This document shows positions 26,381-33,551 of a stretch of DNA of 64,000 nucleotides, in pieces. Origin of the DNA: Streptomyces sp. f51 (GTDB lineage: Bacteria > Actinomycetota > Actinomycetes > Streptomycetales > Streptomycetaceae); the NCBI RefSeq assembly GCF_037940415.1, contig NZ_CP149798.1, positions 5,737,001 through 5,801,000 of the forward strand. The letters are read 5' to 3'. The notes under the pieces were generated by a model that worked only from the letters and a program-made list of their open reading frames with translations, was not told the DNA's origin and did no database searches. Each line of letters opens with the position of its first letter. Position 1 is the first letter of the stretch. Position numbers and translations under genes: made by a program.

Positions 26381-27613
26381 GTGGCCACCACTCCCGCGCC
26401 GCCCACGGCGCCTCCGAAGCCGACCTGGGACCCGAGAAGGGCCGAGCCGCCCTTCCCGTGGCTCCGTCCCACGATCCGCATACGGCTGACGCTGCTGTAC
26501 GGCGGCATGTTCCTGATCGCCGGCATCATGCTGCTGTCGATCATCTACCTGCTCGCGGCCCAGGCCCTGAACGTCGGCAGCGATCTCCCCTTCCAGATCA
26601 TTTCCGGGAAGGTCGGCAGCAACATCTGCAACCTCCCGGCGAATCCCTCGGCGGACGAGCTCAACCGCGCGATGGCCGACTGCGTGAACCATCAGCGCCA
26701 GCACGCCCTCGACGACCTGCTCAGCCGCTCCCTGCTCGCGCTGCTCGGCCTCGCGGTCATCGCCTTCGCGTTCGGCTACGCGATGGCGGGCCGCGTCCTG
26801 TCCCCGCTCGGGCACATCACCCGCACTGCGCGCGCGGTGGCCGGCTCCGACCTGTCCCGGCGCATCGAGCTGGACGGCCCGGACGACGAGCTGAAGGAGC
26901 TCGCGGACACCTTCGACGACATGCTGGAGCGGCTGCAACGGGCCTTCACCGCCCAGCAGCGGTTCGTCGGGAACGCCTCGCACGAACTGCGCACCCCGCT
27001 CGCCATCAACCGCACGCTTCTCGAGGTGCACCTCTCGGGACCCGGGGTGCCGACGGAGATGCAGCAGCTCGGCAAGACGCTGCTCGCCACGAACGAGCGC
27101 AGCGAGCAGCTTGTCGAGGGCCTGCTGCTGCTGGCCCGCAGCGACAACCAGATCATCGAGCGCAAGCCGGTGGACCTCGCCGAGGTCGCCACGCAGGCCG
27201 TCGACCAGGTGCACGCCGAGGCCGAGGCCAAGGGCGTGGAGATCCGCGGACACCGCGCTCCTGTGGTTGTCCAGGGCAACGGCGTGCTCCTGGAGCGGAT
27301 CGCCCTGAACCTCGTCCAGAACGCCGTCCGGTACAACGTGCCGCAGGACGGCTGGGTCGAGGTCACGACCGACACGGAGCACGGCAGGGCGGTCCTCGAG
27401 GTGTCGAACACGGGACCGGTCGTTCCCGCGTACGAGGTCGACAATCTTTTCGAACCGTTCCGGCGGCTGCGCACGGAGCGCACGGGCAGCGACAAGGGCG
27501 TGGGCCTCGGCCTGTCGATCGTCCGGTCCGTGGCCCGCGCGCACGGGGGCCACATCGTCGCTCAGCCCCGAGAAGGGGGTGGGCTCGTGATGCGCGTCAC
27601 CCTTCCGATCTGA
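26381..27613 (+). CDS. cutS: Sensor histidine kinase CutS
   Basis: This 410-aa membrane kinase pairs with CutR. Transmembrane segments lie at about residues 36-60 and 114-136, and between them a sensor loop of about 50 residues contains two cysteines, Cys83 (SNICNL) and Cys101 (ADCVNH). A HAMP linker follows, then HisKA with the phospho-acceptor His201 in ASHELRTPL, and HATPase_c with the N box (NLVQNAVRYN), G1 box and GVGLGLSIV. The cysteine pair outside the membrane suggests redox or disulfide sensing, which has been proposed for CutS. The GTG start is six bases after the cutR stop. Confidence 0.93.
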   Translation: MATTPAPPTAPPKPTWDPRRAEPPFPWLRPTIRIRLTLLYGGMFLIAGIMLLSIIYLLAAQALNVGSDLPFQIISGKVGSNICNLPANPSADELNRAMADCVNHQRQHALDDLLSRSLLALLGLAVIAFAFGYAMAGRVLSPLGHITRTARAVAGSDLSRRIELDGPDDELKELADTFDDMLERLQRAFTAQQRFVGNASHELRTPLAINRTLLEVHLSGPGVPTEMQQLGKTLLATNERSEQLVEGLLLLARSDNQIIERKPVDLAEVATQAVDQVHAEAEAKGVEIRGHRAPVVVQGNGVLLERIALNLVQNAVRYNVPQDGWVEVTTDTEHGRAVLEVSNTGPVVPAYEVDNLFEPFRRLRTERTGSDKGVGLGLSIVRSVARAHGGHIVAQPREGGGLVMRVTLPI

Positions 27614-27685
27614 GACCATGTCGCGGACACGCGGCGATGTTCGCTTTGCGCGGAATTTTCGGGTCACCCACCCGAGTGAGTCGTG

Positions 27686-27699
27686 TGTGATCGATCACA
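27686..27699. promoter_or_regulatory. 14-bp perfect palindrome, possible Crp-like or other operator
   Basis: The sequence TGTGATCGATCACA is fully self-complementary. It resembles the TGTGA/TCACA arms of Crp-family sites but has a four-base rather than six-base centre. Confidence 0.4.
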
Positions 27700-27747
27700 T
27701 GAGCGACTTTCGGTCCATCTACTCTCCGTGATCATGTGACCTGCCGG

Positions 27748-27770
27748 AAAGCCCGGAAAATCCGGGTTTT
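27748..27770 (+). terminator. Hairpin with T-run after cutS
   Basis: The arms pair CCCGGA (27752-27757) with TCCGGG (27761-27766) over an AAA loop and extend through an A/T pairing into TTTT. This is one of the few T-tailed intrinsic terminators in the window. Confidence 0.6.
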
Positions 27771-28007
27771 CGGGGGTCCTGATCACGGGAAGTACACGGT
27801 GGGGCGCCTTTGAAGTGCGACCTCGGGACCGTGTACGGTCCGCATCGCCATCCAAGCCGATCACTCTTGATGAGTCCGGTTGGGTGTCGATTGAGTAACA
27901 GACCTTGATGTGAGGCAAAATCTCCGCCTCAGGTCGGGCACAAGTCCGGCCTCTCACGCGTTACGTGCGCTGGAGACACCGCAGACACCCAGAGGGGGAG
28001 AGCGACA

Positions 28008-28304
28008 ATGGCAACGGATTACGACACCCCGCGCAAGACCGACGACGACGTCGACTCGGACAGCCTTGAAGAACTGAAGGCTCGCCGGAACGACAAGTCG
28101 ACCTCGTCCGTCGACGTAGATGAGTTCGAGGCCGCGGAAGGCCTGGAGCTTCCCGGTGCGGACCTCTCGAACGAAGAGCTGGCCGTCCGGGTGCTGCCCA
28201 AGCAGCAGGACGAGTTCACCTGCATGAGCTGCTTCCTGGTGCACCACCGCAGCCAGCTGGCCCGCGAGAAGAACGGTCAGCCGATCTGCCGCGACTGCGA
28301 CTGA
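28008..28304 (+). CDS. DUF4193 zinc-ribbon-like protein
   Basis: This 98-aa acidic protein is the actinobacterial DUF4193 family (the Mycobacterium counterpart, as I recall, is Rv2699c). The first half is Asp/Glu/Ser-rich and probably disordered. The C-terminal half carries two CxxC pairs, TCMSC and ICRDC at the very end, that should form a zinc ribbon, with HH between them. Such a small conserved acidic zinc-ribbon protein may bind RNA polymerase or RNA, but no function is established to my knowledge. A strong AGAGGGGGAGAG ribosome site lies before the ATG. Confidence 0.88.
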   Translation: MATDYDTPRKTDDDVDSDSLEELKARRNDKSTSSVDVDEFEAAEGLELPGADLSNEELAVRVLPKQQDEFTCMSCFLVHHRSQLAREKNGQPICRDCD

Positions 28305-28317
28305 GGCAGGGTCGGCC

Positions 28318-29229
28318 GTGACCGGCTCGACCCCACCTTGGAAGCGCCGCCTCCCCTCCAGGGCGGCGGACGAAGGGCCCGTCAAGGGCCCTGAAGGCGT
28401 GCGTGACGACGAGCGGGGCTCTTCCGAACAGGGATCAGCCTCGCTCGACCGAGCGGGCGCCACAGACGGCCTGACGGCCCCCACGGACACTCCCTCGCCC
28501 ACGGCGAGGCGTCGCGTGGAGGCTGTCCGGGACGGGGTCAGGAGGGGCGTCACGAGGAGCGGCGTCCGGGCCAGGGCGGGCCTCGCGTATGTCACCGACC
28601 GCATCATCGACATCGCCCCGCGGATTCCCGTCAGGGACCTGGCCGCTCTCCGCAGACAGTTCCCGGGCCTCGGGCCCGAGGAGATCGCGGACAAGCTCGT
28701 CGCGGGCGCCGCCGCCGCGACGTCCACCGTCGGCGCCGGGATCGGCGCCGCCGCGATGCTGCCGGTGCCGCCCGCCATGCCCACCGAGCTGGCCGCCGAG
28801 ATCACGGCGGTCGCCGCGATCGAGCTGAAGCTGATCGCCGAACTCCACGAGGTCTACGGCCTGCGTCCGCAGGGCAGCCTCAAGGAGCGCAGCACGGCCT
28901 ATCTCCAGTCCTGGTCGGGCGAGCGCGGTATCGACGTGGCCAAGCCCATGACGATCAACGCCGCGCTGGGCGGCCAGATGAAGCGCGAGCTGCGCCAGCA
29001 GATCATGAAGCGAACGGTCCGGGACCTGCCCAACCTCATGCCGTTCATGGTCGGCGCGGCCGTGGGCGCGGTGATGAACCGCCGCGACACCAAACGCGTG
29101 GCGGGGCACATCCGCAAGGACCTGCGCAGGATGCAGGTCCCCTGGGACGCGCTGCCGCAGCTGCCGCCGCTGGAGAAGCCGATCGATCCGGTGGTGATCG
29201 GAGAGATCCCCACGGATCTGGGGGAGTGA
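28318..29229 (+). CDS. Conserved protein with glycine/alanine-rich hydrophobic core, possibly EcsC-like
   Basis: This 303-aa protein has a hydrophilic, disordered first 90 residues. A conserved region follows: DRIIDIAPRIPVRDLAALRRQFPG, then an Ala/Gly-rich hydrophobic stretch (about 130-165, VAGAAAATSTVGAGIGAAAMLPVPP) and a second near 240-255 (MPFMVGAAVGAVMN). The arrangement is reminiscent of EcsC-type membrane-associated proteins, but I do not claim membership. It begins at a GTG 14 bases after the DUF4193 stop and is probably co-transcribed with it. It converges on the DUF3093 gene. Confidence 0.7.
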   Translation: MTGSTPPWKRRLPSRAADEGPVKGPEGVRDDERGSSEQGSASLDRAGATDGLTAPTDTPSPTARRRVEAVRDGVRRGVTRSGVRARAGLAYVTDRIIDIAPRIPVRDLAALRRQFPGLGPEEIADKLVAGAAAATSTVGAGIGAAAMLPVPPAMPTELAAEITAVAAIELKLIAELHEVYGLRPQGSLKERSTAYLQSWSGERGIDVAKPMTINAALGGQMKRELRQQIMKRTVRDLPNLMPFMVGAAVGAVMNRRDTKRVAGHIRKDLRRMQVPWDALPQLPPLEKPIDPVVIGEIPTDLGE

Positions 29230-29388
29230 GGAGACCCGGGCGACCGGGGCCGTGCGCGCGGCGGGCGCCCGCGGCCGCTCGTCGGCGCCCTTCGTCATCT
29301 CGCAGGCTGCCCGAACGCAGGAGTGCCGCACGCCCCTGTACGGGCCCGCGGCACTCCGGACGGGACGCGCTGAGGCCTGCCGGCGCCG

Positions 29389-29865
29389 TCAGCCCTCCGC
29401 GGACCGGACCGACTCCCGTGCCGTCTCCAGGGCGGCCGCCAGGCGCTCCGGCTCCCGGGTCGACAGGTACAGATAGGGCGTCGGGTCCTCGGGGTCGGTG
29501 ACCTGGACGCGCAGCGCGGTGGGGATGTACGAGCGCAGGAGCATGAAGGCGCGGGTGTCGGCCTTGTACGTACGCCACGCGCGCGCTTCCTCCGGGTCCA
29601 TGACCTCGGAGCCGCCGAGGGCCGTGACCGGGATCTTGGCGTCGCCGGCGATCAGTGAGTCACCGACCACGCGAATGCGGATCGAGCCGTACGAACTGGC
29701 CGCGACCGCCGCGACCGCGGTGCCGCCGACGAGCGCTCCGAGCATCGGCAGGGTGCCGAAGGGGAGGAAGACGAGGGCCAGCGCGAGCCCGACCAGGAAG
29801 CTGATCACCCACCACGACCGGGGCGCGGTGAGTCGTTCTTCGTACGGGGAGGCGGAGAGCTGCAT
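29389..29865 (-). CDS. DUF3093 membrane protein
   Basis: This 158-aa protein starts MQLSASPYEERLTAPRSWW, as DUF3093 proteins do. It has two adjacent hydrophobic spans at about 19-37 and 40-60, then a soluble C-terminal domain with RIRVVGDSLIAGDAKIP and a PYLYLSTREPERLA segment. Function is unknown. In mycobacteria its homologue is also encoded opposite to dut, next to the DUF4193 gene, so the neighbourhood is conserved. It is divergent from the thioesterase gene. Confidence 0.85.
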   Translation of the reverse strand: MQLSASPYEERLTAPRSWWVISFLVGLALALVFLPFGTLPMLGALVGGTAVAAVAASSYGSIRIRVVGDSLIAGDAKIPVTALGGSEVMDPEEARAWRTYKADTRAFMLLRSYIPTALRVQVTDPEDPTPYLYLSTREPERLAAALETARESVRSAEG

Positions 29866-29923
29866 GACGCCTAGCTTGGCACGGTGCGAAGACTTGGTGG
29901 ACGCGCGGGTAAGGTCTGCGGCT

Positions 29924-30508
29924 GTGAGTGGTACTTCCGCAGCTCTGACGCCTCCCGCCGACGCCGTCGCGCCGGTGCGGCACCCCGACGCGCCCGCCCC
30001 CGGAGAGCTCCTCGGAGCACACTACGAACACTGTTTCGGGTGCGGTGGGGCGCAGCCCCACGGACTCCATCTGGAGGCCCGCGCGGGGGACGGCGTGACG
30101 ATCACGGCGGAGTTCACCGTGCGCCCCGTCCATCAGGGCGCCCCGGGCCTCGCGCACGGCGGCGTTCTCGCCACCGCGCTCGACGAGACGCTCGGCTCGC
30201 TGAACTGGCTGCTGCGGACGATCGCCGTGACGGGCCGCCTGGAGACCGACTTCGTGCGCCCCGTCCCCGTGGACACCGTGCTGTATCTGGAGGCCGAGGT
30301 CACCGCGGTGGCCGGCCGGAAGATCTACTGCACCGCCACCGGACGGATCGGCGGCCCCGACGGGCCCGTCGCCGTCCGCGCCGACGCCCTCTTCGTCGAG
30401 GTGAAGGTCGACCACTTCATCGACAACGGCCGCCCGGAGGAGATCCGCGCGGCGATGAGCGACCCGGACCAGATCCGGCGAGCCCGCGCTTTCGAGGTGA
30501 ACCCGTGA
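29924..30508 (+). CDS. PaaI-family acyl-CoA thioesterase (hot-dog fold)
   Basis: This 194-aa protein has a single hot-dog domain (about 45-165). HCFGCGGAQPHGLHL, VHQGAPGLAHGGVLATALDETLG and the strand ETDFVRPVPVDTVLYLEAEV are characteristic of the PaaI/YiiD-type thioesterases, with the HGG loop at the active site. The substrate is unknown. It starts at a GTG after AAGG. The stop overlaps the dut start (GTGA), so the two are translationally coupled. Confidence 0.85.
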   Translation: MSGTSAALTPPADAVAPVRHPDAPAPGELLGAHYEHCFGCGGAQPHGLHLEARAGDGVTITAEFTVRPVHQGAPGLAHGGVLATALDETLGSLNWLLRTIAVTGRLETDFVRPVPVDTVLYLEAEVTAVAGRKIYCTATGRIGGPDGPVAVRADALFVEVKVDHFIDNGRPEEIRAAMSDPDQIRRARAFEVNP

Positions 30509-31044
30509 CCCGTAGCCCTGGGGCGAGCGAGCCCCGTCCAGAACTTCCCGTGATGATCAGGCGCGTCGACCCGGAGGTCCCGCTCCCCGAGTACGCGCAG
30601 CCCGGTGACGCGGGAGCCGATCTCCGGACCACCGAGAGCCACGAGCTGAAGCCCGGTGAGCGGGCCGTGCTGCCGACGGGAGTGGCCATCGCGCTGCCCG
30701 AGGGGTACGCGGCCTTCGTGCACCCGCGGTCCGGCCTGGCCGCCCGCTGCGGTGTAGCCCTCGTGAATGCCCCGGGGACGGTGGATGCCGGGTACCGTGG
30801 GGAGATCAAGGTGATCGTGGTGAATCTCGATCCGCGCGAGTCCGTGCGGTTCGAGCGCTTCGACCGGATTGCTCAACTGGTCGTCCAGCAGGTCGAGAAG
30901 GTTCGCTTCCAGGAGGTCGCGGAACTTCCCGAATCGGCGCGGGCCGCAGGGGGCTTCGGGTCCACCGGCGGTCATGCCGCCGTGGACAGCACAACGGGTG
31001 GGAATCGATACGCTTCGGTCGTATCCGACCGGGAAGGACAGTGA
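30505..31044 (+). CDS. dut: dUTP diphosphatase
   Basis: This 179-aa trimeric enzyme hydrolyses dUTP to dUMP and pyrophosphate, keeping uracil out of DNA and feeding dTMP synthesis. All five motifs are visible: DAGADLRT, PRSGLA, GTVDAGYRGEI (catalytic Asp), RIAQLV and the Gly-rich P-loop-like GGFGSTGG near the C-terminus. It starts at a GTG that overlaps the thioesterase stop by four bases. The DUF3710 gene starts two bases after its stop, so the three genes form one operon. Confidence 0.95.
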   Translation: MTRSPGASEPRPELPVMIRRVDPEVPLPEYAQPGDAGADLRTTESHELKPGERAVLPTGVAIALPEGYAAFVHPRSGLAARCGVALVNAPGTVDAGYRGEIKVIVVNLDPRESVRFERFDRIAQLVVQQVEKVRFQEVAELPESARAAGGFGSTGGHAAVDSTTGGNRYASVVSDREGQ

Positions 31045-31045
31045 C

Positions 31046-31810
31046 GTGTTCGGACGTCGCAAGAAGGGCAGTGCCGCCGAGGACGCGGCGGGCGAGGCCG
31101 AGCAGGTCGTCGACGGCGTCGACACTGAGGCGGACGAGGACGCGGAGCGCGAGCGCGTGAGGCTCGAGCCCGAGCCGCGCCCCGACGGGCCCTGGGACAG
31201 TGAAGAGGTGCGTGACCCGGCCGAGGGCAGGGTGGACCTCGGTGGTCTGTTCGTGCCCGGAGTCGACGGCATGGAGCTGCGGGTCGAGGTCGCGGGCGAC
31301 GCGATCGTCGCGGCGACCGTCGTCGTCAACGACAGCGCCGTGCAGCTCCAGGCCTTCGCCGCACCCAAGCGCGAGGGCATCTGGGGCGAGGTGCGCGAGG
31401 AGATCGCCACCGGGATCACCCAGCAGGGCGGTGTCATCGACGAGGTCGAGGGGCCGCTGGGCTGGGAGCTGCGCGCTCAGGTGCCGGTCCAGCTGCCGGA
31501 CGGCACGGGTGGTTTTCAGGTCGTGCGGTTCGTCGGCGTGGACGGTCCCCGCTGGTTCCTGCGCGGAGTGATCTCCGGGCAGGGCGCCGTGCAGCCGCAG
31601 GCCGCGGGTCTGCTGGAGCAGATCTTCCGGGACACGGTCGTCGTTCGCGGCGAGGGCCCGATGGCCCCCCGCGACCCGATCGTCCTGAAGCTGCCGAACG
31701 ACGCGCAGATGGTCCCCGAGGGTGTTCAGCAGGAGGACCAGAGCGGCTCCCGCTTCTCCGGCGGCATGGGACAGCTCCAGCGCGGACCGGAGATCACCGA
31801 AGTCCGCTAG
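31046..31810 (+). CDS. DUF3710 family protein
   Basis: This 254-aa protein belongs to the actinobacterial DUF3710 family, again downstream of dut as in mycobacteria. It has an acidic N-terminal 60 residues and then a soluble domain with GLFVPGVDGMELRVEV, PKREGIWGEVREEIA and FVGVDGPRWFLRGVISG, which is the most conserved part. The C-terminus is Gln/Gly-rich. The function is unknown. It starts at a GTG behind GGGAAGGA, and a terminator follows. Confidence 0.85.
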   Translation: MFGRRKKGSAAEDAAGEAEQVVDGVDTEADEDAERERVRLEPEPRPDGPWDSEEVRDPAEGRVDLGGLFVPGVDGMELRVEVAGDAIVAATVVVNDSAVQLQAFAAPKREGIWGEVREEIATGITQQGGVIDEVEGPLGWELRAQVPVQLPDGTGGFQVVRFVGVDGPRWFLRGVISGQGAVQPQAAGLLEQIFRDTVVVRGEGPMAPRDPIVLKLPNDAQMVPEGVQQEDQSGSRFSGGMGQLQRGPEITEVR

Positions 31811-31844
31811 CCGGACGACGGACAGCAGAAGACACGGGCAGCAG

Positions 31845-31874
31845 AAGGGCCGCATCCCTGGGGATGCGGCCCTT
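31845..31874 (+). terminator. Hairpin terminator after the dut operon
   Basis: A 13-bp perfect stem (31845-31857 with 31862-31874) has a four-base loop and is followed by TCTCGT. Confidence 0.82.
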
Positions 31875-32052
31875 TCTCGTGCGTGCGCTCAGTCTGGCGC
31901 ACCTCTCGTGGGTTCCTGTACGTGAACGCTGGTTGAGCAGCGGATTCCGCGCCGGACCTTGACGGAGCCTTGGTCCATACCTATGGTCACCGGCCAGTGC
32001 CTCATGTTCAGCATCCCGTGTGACGTTCACATACGAGAATGGATGACTCCGC

Positions 32053-33273
32053 ATGCCCGACACCCCCACCCGGCATCGCCCCCGACGGCGCCCCGCGTTA
32101 CTCGTCACCGTCGCCGCCGCGACCGCCGCACTCGTCGGCACCCTGCTGGCCTGGCCCGGCGCGCACAGGGCCGACGCGGCGCCCGCCGCCTTCGTCCACC
32201 CCGGAGTCACCGTCTCCCGGGGGCAGCTGGACTTCGCCCGTACCGAGGTCCTGGCCGGCGCCCAGCCCTGGAAGGGCGCCTACGACCAGATGATGGCGAG
32301 CGAGTACGCCTCGCTCACCCGCACCCCCAAGCCCCGCGCGACCGTCGAGTGCGGCTCGTACTCCAACCCGAACTACGGCTGCACGGACGAGCGCGAGGAC
32401 GCGATCGCCGCGTACACCGACGCCCTCGCCTGGTACATCACGCGTGACGACCGCTATGCCAAGAAGTCGATCGAGCTGATGGACGCCTGGTCCGCGGTGA
32501 TCAAGGACCACACCAACAGCAACGCGCCCCTTCAGACCGGCTGGGCGGGCTCCTCCTGGCCCAAGGCCGCCGAGATCATCAAGTACACGTACACCGGCAC
32601 CTGGGCGAACTCCGGCCGCTTCGCGACCATGCTGCGCGACGTCTACCTGCCCGAGATCATCAACGGCTCCAATTCCAACGGGAACTGGGAACTGTCGATG
32701 ATGGAGGCCGCCGTCGGCATCTCCGTCTTCCTGGAGGACAAGACCTCGTACGACAAGGCCATGGCGAGGTTCCGGACGCGGACCGCGGCCTACGTCTACC
32801 TCTCCACCGACGGCGCCGTGCCGAAGACCGTGCCGAGCCAGAACCTCGACACCACCGCGAAGATCGTCGGCTACTGGCAGGGCCAGTCCACCTTCGTCAC
32901 CGGGCTCACGCAGGAGACATGCAGGGACCTCACCCACACCGGGTACGGCATCTCGGCCATCTCGCACATCGCCGAGACCAGCCGCATCCAGGGACAGGAC
33001 CTGTACGGCACCGACGTCGGCGAACGGCTGCGCCAGGCGCTCGGCTTCCAGGCGAAGTACCAGCTGGGCACCGCCGTGCCGAGCTGGCTGTGCGGCGGCT
33101 CGCTGAACCTCGGGCTCGGCCCGGTCACCGAGGTCGGCTACAACGCCCTGCACAACCGGCTGGGCATCGCGATGACCAACACCCAGACGCTCACCCAGCA
33201 GAACCGCCCGGCCGGCAGCAACAACCTCTTCGTCGCGTGGGAGACGCTGACGCACGGCGACAATCCCGCGTGA
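32053..33273 (+). CDS. Secreted alginate-lyase-superfamily protein (PL5-like)
   Basis: This 406-aa exported protein has a basic N-terminus (RHRPRRRP), a hydrophobic core and a likely cleavage site after ADA near residue 42. The mature part is an (alpha/alpha) toroid of the alginate lyase type: NAPLQTGWAGSSWPKAAEII, NGNWELSMMEAAVGISVFL and TCRDLTHTGYGISAISHIAE. The NWE and HxxY segments match catalytic positions of that superfamily. It probably cleaves an acidic polysaccharide by beta-elimination; the substrate is unknown. It is monocistronic, with terminators on both sides, and appears inserted within an otherwise conserved gene block. Confidence 0.82.
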   Translation: MPDTPTRHRPRRRPALLVTVAAATAALVGTLLAWPGAHRADAAPAAFVHPGVTVSRGQLDFARTEVLAGAQPWKGAYDQMMASEYASLTRTPKPRATVECGSYSNPNYGCTDEREDAIAAYTDALAWYITRDDRYAKKSIELMDAWSAVIKDHTNSNAPLQTGWAGSSWPKAAEIIKYTYTGTWANSGRFATMLRDVYLPEIINGSNSNGNWELSMMEAAVGISVFLEDKTSYDKAMARFRTRTAAYVYLSTDGAVPKTVPSQNLDTTAKIVGYWQGQSTFVTGLTQETCRDLTHTGYGISAISHIAETSRIQGQDLYGTDVGERLRQALGFQAKYQLGTAVPSWLCGGSLNLGLGPVTEVGYNALHNRLGIAMTNTQTLTQQNRPAGSNNLFVAWETLTHGDNPA

Positions 33274-33308
33274 ACCGAAGCCGGGGTCCCGTCCGATGAG
33301 GGAATGAG

Positions 33309-33346
33309 GGACCGGGCGTCCGGCCGGAAGATCCGGCGCCCGGTCC
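33309..33346 (+). terminator. Hairpin terminator after the lyase gene
   Basis: An outer 10-bp stem (33309-33318 with 33337-33346) and an inner 4-bp stem are separated by a small bulge. Confidence 0.72.
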
Positions 33347-33551
33347 ACAGGGACCACCGGGAGGGAACATGAGCCGAACCGTCACCGGCGACACCGTCAT
33401 GAGCGACACCGCCAGCACCGCCGCGGGCACGCGCGCCGCATCAGGGTTGCGTCAAGGGTGCTCCCCGGCGGGACGAACGTCCCTTTCGCCGGTAATCCTG
33501 GCCGTAAGGTCGACGCTGCGTACACAGCGGTGACAGGAAGACAATAGGCTC

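Larger units (their letters stand above)
27614..28007 (+). other. Intergenic region between cutS and the DUF4193 gene
   Basis: This 394-base gap holds the palindrome at 27686-27699, a hairpin at 27748-27770 and the promoter of the DUF4193 gene, possibly with TTGATG at 27868-27873 as -35. The region 27780-27950 is less GC-rich than its surroundings, as expected for a regulated promoter. No ORF is supported. Confidence 0.45.
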
